Positions 59,437-64,000 of a DNA stretch of 64,000 bases are shown here, piece after piece. The stretch is taken from the NCBI GenBank assembly GCA_944387865.1, contig CALXGN010000011.1, positions 1-64,000 of the forward strand. The letters run 5' to 3'. The notes beneath the pieces were generated by a model. That model was not told the origin of the DNA. It worked only from the letters and a program-made list of their open reading frames with translations, and did no database searches. Origin of the DNA: Scatomorpha stercorigallinarum. GTDB taxonomy: Bacteria; Bacillota; Clostridia; Oscillospirales; Oscillospiraceae. The position numbers and the translations under genes were made by a program. Position 1 is the first letter of the stretch; the number at the start of each line of letters is the position of its first letter.

Positions 59437-61418
59437 TCCGCCTTCGCCTCCTGCTTATCCTCCTTCAGCGGCGGCATCTGGTCGCGGTGGATGCCCAGCA
59501 GGCGCACCAGAGGCTGTGACATGGGCAGCAGGTCCTCGAATTTGGGGATGGAGCCGTCCACATTGTCGCAGAGCCAGTCCATGTGCATGACGTCCCAGGG
59601 CGGGAACCACTGCCAGCCGTCGTTGCGCTTCCTGCCGCTCTGGTCGATGATGGCGCAGTGGAAGGGGTCGATGGCCCCGCCATAGAGCCCGCGCTTGAGT
59701 ATCCAGGCCAGATGGCGCACGCCCGCGGGCAGGTCGGGGCTGAGCTGCACGTCGATGACGCCGCTCTTCATCCCCCACCAGTAGTTGACGGCGCGCTCGC
59801 CCGCCCGCTCGGCGGAGAGGTCCCAGGTGCCGTCCATGATGCTGCGCACCACGCGCTCGTAGAACTTGCCCCAATCCCAGCAGGGCGAGGCCAGGGGCGT
59901 CAGCGAGCCGTCCTCCCGGCGCAGGTAGGTGCCCCAGTCCCAGACATAGCTGGCCTGGCCGGCGGCGATGGCGTCGCGGTTGGAGATGACGGTGATGCCC
60001 TCGCGCACGAAGTCCGCCACCGGGCTGGGGTCCACGCAGCTCCAGCGCAGGTCGATGCGCGCCTCGGGGTTGGTCATGCGCGCGCCCAGCGCGAAGGCGT
60101 TGATGCTGGCGGTGACGCCGAGGATGGGGTAATTGGCCACATAGCCGATGCGGCCGGAGCGGCTCATGGCGCCGGCGATGGCGCCGGTGATGAACTTGGC
60201 CTCATATGTGCGGCAGTAATAGGTGCGGATGCTGGCGTAGGGCATGGAGAGCGAGCAGTTGAGCACGCGCACCTCCGGGTGCAGCGCGGCCGTTTTCAGG
60301 CAGGGGCCGATGAGCGGCGGCGCGGTGGCGAAGATGACGTCCGCCCCCTCCTCCACGGCCTTTTCCATCAGCTCCGCCGGGTCCTGCCCCGGCTCCGGGG
60401 CGTAGGAGCGGACGGTTATCACGTCGCCCAGCTGGCTTTCCAGGTACTGGCGCCCCATGTCGTGCGTGGTGGTCCACTGGCTGGACTCCGGGCGGAAGGC
60501 GTGGACGAAGGCCACGTCCAGGTGGCTGGGCAGCGGCTCGATAATGCGCGTGAGCAGCCCGCGGCGGGCGGCCTCGTCCGTCGGCTCCGGCGGCTCGGTC
60601 TCCACGGCGATGGGCTCGTCGCTCTCCAGCAGGCGGATGTCCGCCCACACGGACTCGATGCTCTTCACCAGGTCGGGCATCATCATCGACTTCATGTCCG
60701 GCATTTTGTAGACGCGCAGCCAGACCAGCAGCGCTTCCGCCGCCGTCACGGGCAGCTTTTCGCGGTTGAGCTTGCGGAAGGCCTCGCCAAAGCGCATGAA
60801 GCTGGCGGCGAAGCTCTGGCGCTCGGAGTCCGTCCAGGTGCGGCCGGGCTCACAGCCCAGCGCCTCGAGCAGCTTTGCGTAGCCGCCCGGGCGGCGGAAA
60901 TCCACGCTGTAGAGCCGCGTGAGGGCGAAAAAGTCCATGAATTCGTAGTAAACGCGCACGCGCACGTCGTCCGAATACGCGGGCACCAGGCGCACTACGC
61001 GCGCGGAGACGCCCGCCGCGCCGTAGCTGCGCAGCACGCTCACGCGCTTGTGCCCCTCCTGCACGTAGAACTCGCCCATGTACTCATAGCAGCTGATGGG
61101 GTCGTTGATGCCCTCTTCGCTCAGGTGGGCCGCGCAGAGGCTGATCCACTTGGCGGCAAATTCCGTGTCGGACGGCAGCAGCGGCATGTAATTGGCGGCG
61201 AAGGCCAGACGCCGCTCGGCGTGCTTGGTGCCGATGATGAGCTCGGTGGGTATCTCCATCACGCCCAGGTCCATGCGCCCGATGAGCGTGGACTCGTCGA
61301 GTATCTCGTCCAGCACCCGGATATAGGGGTAGCTGCCGCTGATCATGCAGGCCCGGCAGTATTTCTGCCCGGCCCGGTATGACTTCTGATATTGCTGGAA
61401 GGCTTCCGATCTGTTCAT
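59433..61418 (-). CDS. ParB-like + BMP/PnrA-like solute-binding fusion, cytoplasmic
   Basis: 661 aa with GGAGAGGG upstream. Residues about 40-280 resemble a ParB/Srx-like domain (VMEIPTELIIGTKHAERRLA, ISCYEYMGEFYVQEGHKRVS). Residues about 310-610 are a basic-membrane-protein/PnrA-type ligand-binding domain (DVAFVHAFRPESSQW, EEGADVIFATAPPLIGPCLK, RSGRIGYVANYPILG, TVISNRDAIAAGQASYVWDW). No signal peptide or lipobox, so it is not an ordinary importer subunit; it may be a nucleoside or other ligand sensor. No transporter genes are adjacent. Confidence 0.85.
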   Translation of the reverse strand: MNRSEAFQQYQKSYRAGQKYCRACMISGSYPYIRVLDEILDESTLIGRMDLGVMEIPTELIIGTKHAERRLAFAANYMPLLPSDTEFAAKWISLCAAHLSEEGINDPISCYEYMGEFYVQEGHKRVSVLRSYGAAGVSARVVRLVPAYSDDVRVRVYYEFMDFFALTRLYSVDFRRPGGYAKLLEALGCEPGRTWTDSERQSFAASFMRFGEAFRKLNREKLPVTAAEALLVWLRVYKMPDMKSMMMPDLVKSIESVWADIRLLESDEPIAVETEPPEPTDEAARRGLLTRIIEPLPSHLDVAFVHAFRPESSQWTTTHDMGRQYLESQLGDVITVRSYAPEPGQDPAELMEKAVEEGADVIFATAPPLIGPCLKTAALHPEVRVLNCSLSMPYASIRTYYCRTYEAKFITGAIAGAMSRSGRIGYVANYPILGVTASINAFALGARMTNPEARIDLRWSCVDPSPVADFVREGITVISNRDAIAAGQASYVWDWGTYLRREDGSLTPLASPCWDWGKFYERVVRSIMDGTWDLSAERAGERAVNYWWGMKSGVIDVQLSPDLPAGVRHLAWILKRGLYGGAIDPFHCAIIDQSGRKRNDGWQWFPPWDVMHMDWLCDNVDGSIPKFEDLLPMSQPLVRLLGIHRDQMPPLKEDKQEAKAE

Positions 61419-61524
61419 ATCCCTCTCCTGTCCATTCAGTCGGCGGTCAACAGCTTTACAATGTAATCATACCGTATCTGGGGCAAAAATCAAGGGCCGG
61501 AGGCAAATTTTTCCCCCGCCGGGC

Positions 61525-61558
61525 AAAAAACGGCGCCCCCCGTTGCCGGAGGGCGCCG
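61525..61558 (-). terminator. Terminator of the rnf operon
   Basis: On the minus strand CGGCGCCC, loop, GGGCGCCG, then TTTTTT (complement of 61525-61530). Confidence 0.85.
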
Positions 61559-61570
61559 CGCGCGGTGTTT

Positions 61571-62383
61571 TCAGTTTTCCTGGACGTAGATCTTCTGCGG
61601 GTGGATGATGTGCCGCGGGCAGACCTCGGCGCAGTGGCCGCAGCCGGTGCACTTGTCGTAGTCGATGACAGCCAGGTTGTTGACGACCTTGATGGCCTCG
61701 TGCGGGCACTCGCGCTGGCACTTCATGCAGCCGATGCAGCCGGCGTCACAGAGCTTGCGCGTCTGCGCGCCCTTGTCGTTGGAGCGGCAGCCGACGAGCA
61801 CGCGCTGCTCATAGGGCACTTTCTGGATGATGCCCTTGGGGCAGGCGCTGGCGCAGGCCATGCAGGAGGTACATTTCTCGCGGTCCACCACGGCCACGCC
61901 GTTTTCGATGTGCATGGCGCCGAACTGGCAGGCCCTGACGCAGTTGCCGAGGCCGATGCAGGAGAACTGGCAGGCCTTGGGGCCCTTGTTGCCGAAGCGC
62001 ATGGCGGCCACGCAGTCCGCCGGGCCCTCGTACTCAAAGAAGTCTTTGGCCGTGCCGCAGCTGCCGGAGCAGGGGACGTAGGCCACGTATTTGACGGACG
62101 CCACGGCGTCCAGGCCCATGACGGCGGCCACCGCGGCCGCGGCCTTGGCCCCGCCGGGGCCGCATTTGTCGGGGGGAGCCTCGCCGGCGACCACCGCCGC
62201 GGCGTAGGCGTCGCAGCCGGCGTAGCCGCAGCCGCCGCAGTTGGCGCCCGCCAGGGCGGCGCGCACCTCTTCGATGCGCGGGTCCTGTTCGACGTAGAAT
62301 ATCTTGGCCGCAAAGGCGAGCAGGCCGCCGAAAATGGCGCCCATCACGCCCAGCACCAGAATCGCGTACAGTACGTTAAGCAT
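61571..62383 (-). CDS. rnfB: Rnf complex subunit B (iron-sulfur)
   Basis: 270 aa. N-terminal membrane anchor (VLYAILVLGVMGAIFGGLLAF), Fe-S motif NCGGCGYAGCDAYA (about 48-60), then several 4Fe-4S clusters: CIGLGNCVRACQFGA, CTSCMACASACPKGI, CIGCMKCQRECPHEA, CTGCGHCAEVCPRHI. Passes electrons from ferredoxin into the Na+/H+-pumping Rnf complex. Last gene of the operon. Confidence 0.97.
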   Translation of the reverse strand: MLNVLYAILVLGVMGAIFGGLLAFAAKIFYVEQDPRIEEVRAALAGANCGGCGYAGCDAYAAAVVAGEAPPDKCGPGGAKAAAAVAAVMGLDAVASVKYVAYVPCSGSCGTAKDFFEYEGPADCVAAMRFGNKGPKACQFSCIGLGNCVRACQFGAMHIENGVAVVDREKCTSCMACASACPKGIIQKVPYEQRVLVGCRSNDKGAQTRKLCDAGCIGCMKCQRECPHEAIKVVNNLAVIDYDKCTGCGHCAEVCPRHIIHPQKIYVQEN

Positions 62384-62396
62384 ATCCGCGCCCCCC

Positions 62397-62978
62397 TTAA
62401 CCGATCTGCATGCCGGAGAAGCCCATGAAGGCCAGCGCCAGCAAGCCGGCGGTGGTGAGGGCTATGGGGAAGCCCTCGAAGCTCTCGGGATACTCCGCGA
62501 ACTGGAGGCGGTCGCGCACGGAGGCGAACAGCACGATGGCCAGCATGAAGCCGAGGCCGCCGGTGATGCCGTAGACGACGCTCTCGATGAAGTTGTAGTT
62601 GTTCTGCACGTTCAGCAGCACCACGCCGAGCACGGCGCAGTTGGTGGTGATGAGGGGCAGGTAGATGCCGAGCGCGGTGTAGAGCGAGGGGATGGACTTC
62701 TTAAGGAACATCTCCACGAACTGCACGAGCACGGCGATGACCAGGATGAAGGCCAGGGTGCTCATGTAGCCCAGGTCAAGGCTCACCAGCAGGCTGTTGA
62801 CCAGGTAGCAGATGGCCGAGGAGAGGCCCATGACGAAGGTGACCGCGATGCCCATGCCGACGGCGGTGTCGATCTTGGTCGAGCAGCCGAGGAAGGGGCA
62901 GCAGCCGAGGAACTGCGAGAAGATGAAGTTGTTGATCAGTATCGCGCCCAGCGCGATGGTGAACACGGAATCAAGCAT
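62397..62978 (-). CDS. rnfA: Rnf complex subunit A
   Basis: 193 aa, six membrane helices (IALGAILINNFIFSQFLGCC, GIAVTFVMGLSSAICYLVNS, MSTLAFILVIAVLVQFVEMF). NNFIFSQFLGCCPFLG is the RnfA/NqrE signature with a conserved Cys pair. Overlaps rnfE by eight bases. Confidence 0.96.
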   Translation of the reverse strand: MLDSVFTIALGAILINNFIFSQFLGCCPFLGCSTKIDTAVGMGIAVTFVMGLSSAICYLVNSLLVSLDLGYMSTLAFILVIAVLVQFVEMFLKKSIPSLYTALGIYLPLITTNCAVLGVVLLNVQNNYNFIESVVYGITGGLGFMLAIVLFASVRDRLQFAEYPESFEGFPIALTTAGLLALAFMGFSGMQIG

Positions 62979-63693
62979 TTTCCTCAGCCTCCTTTACCGC
63001 GGGGATCTCCACCTTGGCCGCGCGCGCGGCCGCTTCCTTCTTCTCCGCGCTCTTGCGCAGGGCGTACTGCATGGCCGCCAGCAGGCAGGCCAGCGTGAGG
63101 AAACCGCCGAAGGGCATGATGAGGATGGTGGCCCCGAACTCCTCGGGGAAGATGCGGATGCCGGCGGCGGAGCCGTCGAACGAGACGCTCAGCGCGCCGT
63201 TGACGATCTCGAAGATGCCGGTGCCGAAGGTGCCGGAGCCGAGCAGCTCGCGGATAAGGCACATCAGGACGAGTACGACCGTGTAGCCGAAGCCCTGGAA
63301 GATGCCGTCGAAGAAGCTGGGGCCGATGGGCTCGTGCTGGCAGAAGGCCTCCGCGCGGCCGATGATGATGCAGTTGACGACGATGAGCGGGATGAACACG
63401 CCCAGCGAGGAGCTCAGCGCGGGGATGAAGGCCTGCAGCAGCAGGTCCACGATGGTGACGAAGCCGGCGATGACGACGACGAATATCGCCAGGCGGATGT
63501 CGTTCGGTATGGCCTTGCGCAGCGCGGAGATGCACACGTTGCAGCAGGTGAGGATGATGAGGACCGAGAGGCCCATGCCGATGCCGTTGAACAGCGTGGT
63601 GGTGATGGCCATGGTGGAGCACATGCCGATACGCTGCACGAGCACCGGGTTGTTGGTGATGAGGCCCTCTTTGAACTGTTGTTTGAGATTCAT
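62971..63693 (-). CDS. rnfE: Rnf complex subunit E
   Basis: 240 aa. Six membrane helices with CNVCISALRKAIPNDIRLAI, FIPLIVVNCIIIGRAEAF and a basic cytoplasmic C-tail (RKSAEKKEAAARAAKV). NqrD/RnfE family. Translationally coupled to rnfA. Confidence 0.96.
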   Translation of the reverse strand: MNLKQQFKEGLITNNPVLVQRIGMCSTMAITTTLFNGIGMGLSVLIILTCCNVCISALRKAIPNDIRLAIFVVVIAGFVTIVDLLLQAFIPALSSSLGVFIPLIVVNCIIIGRAEAFCQHEPIGPSFFDGIFQGFGYTVVLVLMCLIRELLGSGTFGTGIFEIVNGALSVSFDGSAAGIRIFPEEFGATILIMPFGGFLTLACLLAAMQYALRKSAEKKEAAARAAKVEIPAVKEAEENA

Positions 63694-63706
63694 TTCACGC
63701 CCCCCT

Positions 63707-64000
63707 TTAACCCAGCGCCTTGACGGCGGCGATGGCGGTGTTGGCCGCGTTGGCCATGGCCCTGGAGGATATCGTGGCGGCGGTGATGGAGTCCACGGTG
63801 CCGCCGTCCTTGGTCACCGCCATGCCCTCGGTCTGGCCGATGAAGCTGTCGGTGAACTCCTCTTCCGTTATCTTGGCGCCGAGGCCGCTCGTCTCCGCGT
63901 GGTCGATGACGCTGGCGCCGGTGATGGCGTAGTCGGCGCCGACGCCGAAGGCGGCGGTGATGGAGCTCTGCGCGCCGGAGAAGGTGAGTTCGACGACCCA
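63707..64000 (-). CDS. rnfG: Rnf complex subunit G, C-terminal part (cut by window)
   Basis: Reads in from the right edge: DHAETSGLGAKITEEEF, FIGQTEGMAVTKDGG and DSITAATISSRAM, then stop at 63707-63709. The Thr in TAATISS is the expected covalent FMN site. Start, rnfC and rnfD lie outside the window. Normal C-D-G-E-A-B order. Confidence 0.95.
   Translation of the reverse strand, partial: WVVELTFSGAQSSITAAFGVGADYAITGASVIDHAETSGLGAKITEEEFTDSFIGQTEGMAVTKDGGTVDSITAATISSRAMANAANTAIAAVKALG

Overview
The window looks like a piece of a sporulating, anaerobic, high-GC clostridial genome (Oscillospiraceae-like; inference). The grounds are Spo0A, an Rnf complex, a T-box leader on pheST, IreB, SLH-domain proteins, a CD1247-type acidic zinc-ribbon protein beside efp, and many GGAGG ribosome binding sites. 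No 16S gene or species marker is present. 

Region 1 (1-17.3 kb) is accessory DNA with lower and uneven GC, ending at a large serine recombinase (15641-17179). It opens with a tandem array in which the unit [M23 peptidase, lipoprotein A, CHAP-like cysteine peptidase, SLH lipoprotein B] occurs twice, about 4.2 kb per unit. Peptidases lie on + and lipoproteins on -. The peptidases carry SH3-like N-termini and no signal peptide. The lipoproteins share a nearly constant N-terminus and have variable C-termini. Next come a secreted C39-like peptidase cluster, an ECF sigma/DUF4367 pair, an XRE repressor, a sigma factor resembling TcdR/UviA/BotR, an HTH protein, a TcdE-type holin, a candidate structured RNA and the recombinase. 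The key observation is one promoter-like motif, TTTACR-N16-CTCTTT. I see it upstream of the TcdR-like sigma gene, the holin gene and all three peptidase genes whose upstream DNA is in the window. This suggests one regulon: a group-V sigma factor driving itself, a holin and signal-less wall hydrolases, with lipoproteins as possible immunity or wall-protection partners. 

Region 2 (17.4-35.9 kb) is mostly core genes: CD1247-family protein, efp, a GH1 beta-glycosidase, tRNA-Leu(UAG), a one-gene insertion flanked by a 40-bp duplication of the tRNA 5' half, a DUF554 protein, spo0A (with Glu at the phosphoacceptor position), a thymidine/pyrimidine phosphorylase, an MBL hydrolase, nnrD-lipoprotein-alr-mazF, T-box pheS-pheT, ireB, ychF and an SLH protein. 

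Region 3 (36.2-50.8 kb) is a catabolic island. A minus-strand operon encodes a Dpp/Opp-type ABC importer and four esterases. A divergent plus-strand operon encodes an MFS transporter, a LacI regulator, a fifth esterase and a PfkB kinase. The shared intergenic region carries repeated GCTAAA half-sites. 

Region 4 (50.9-64 kb) is core: gdpP-rplI-dnaB-tilS-hpt-ftsH, a ParB-like/BMP fusion with a metallophosphoesterase, and the end of the rnf operon (rnfG partial, E, A, B). All positions were read by eye. No alignment or database search was run.
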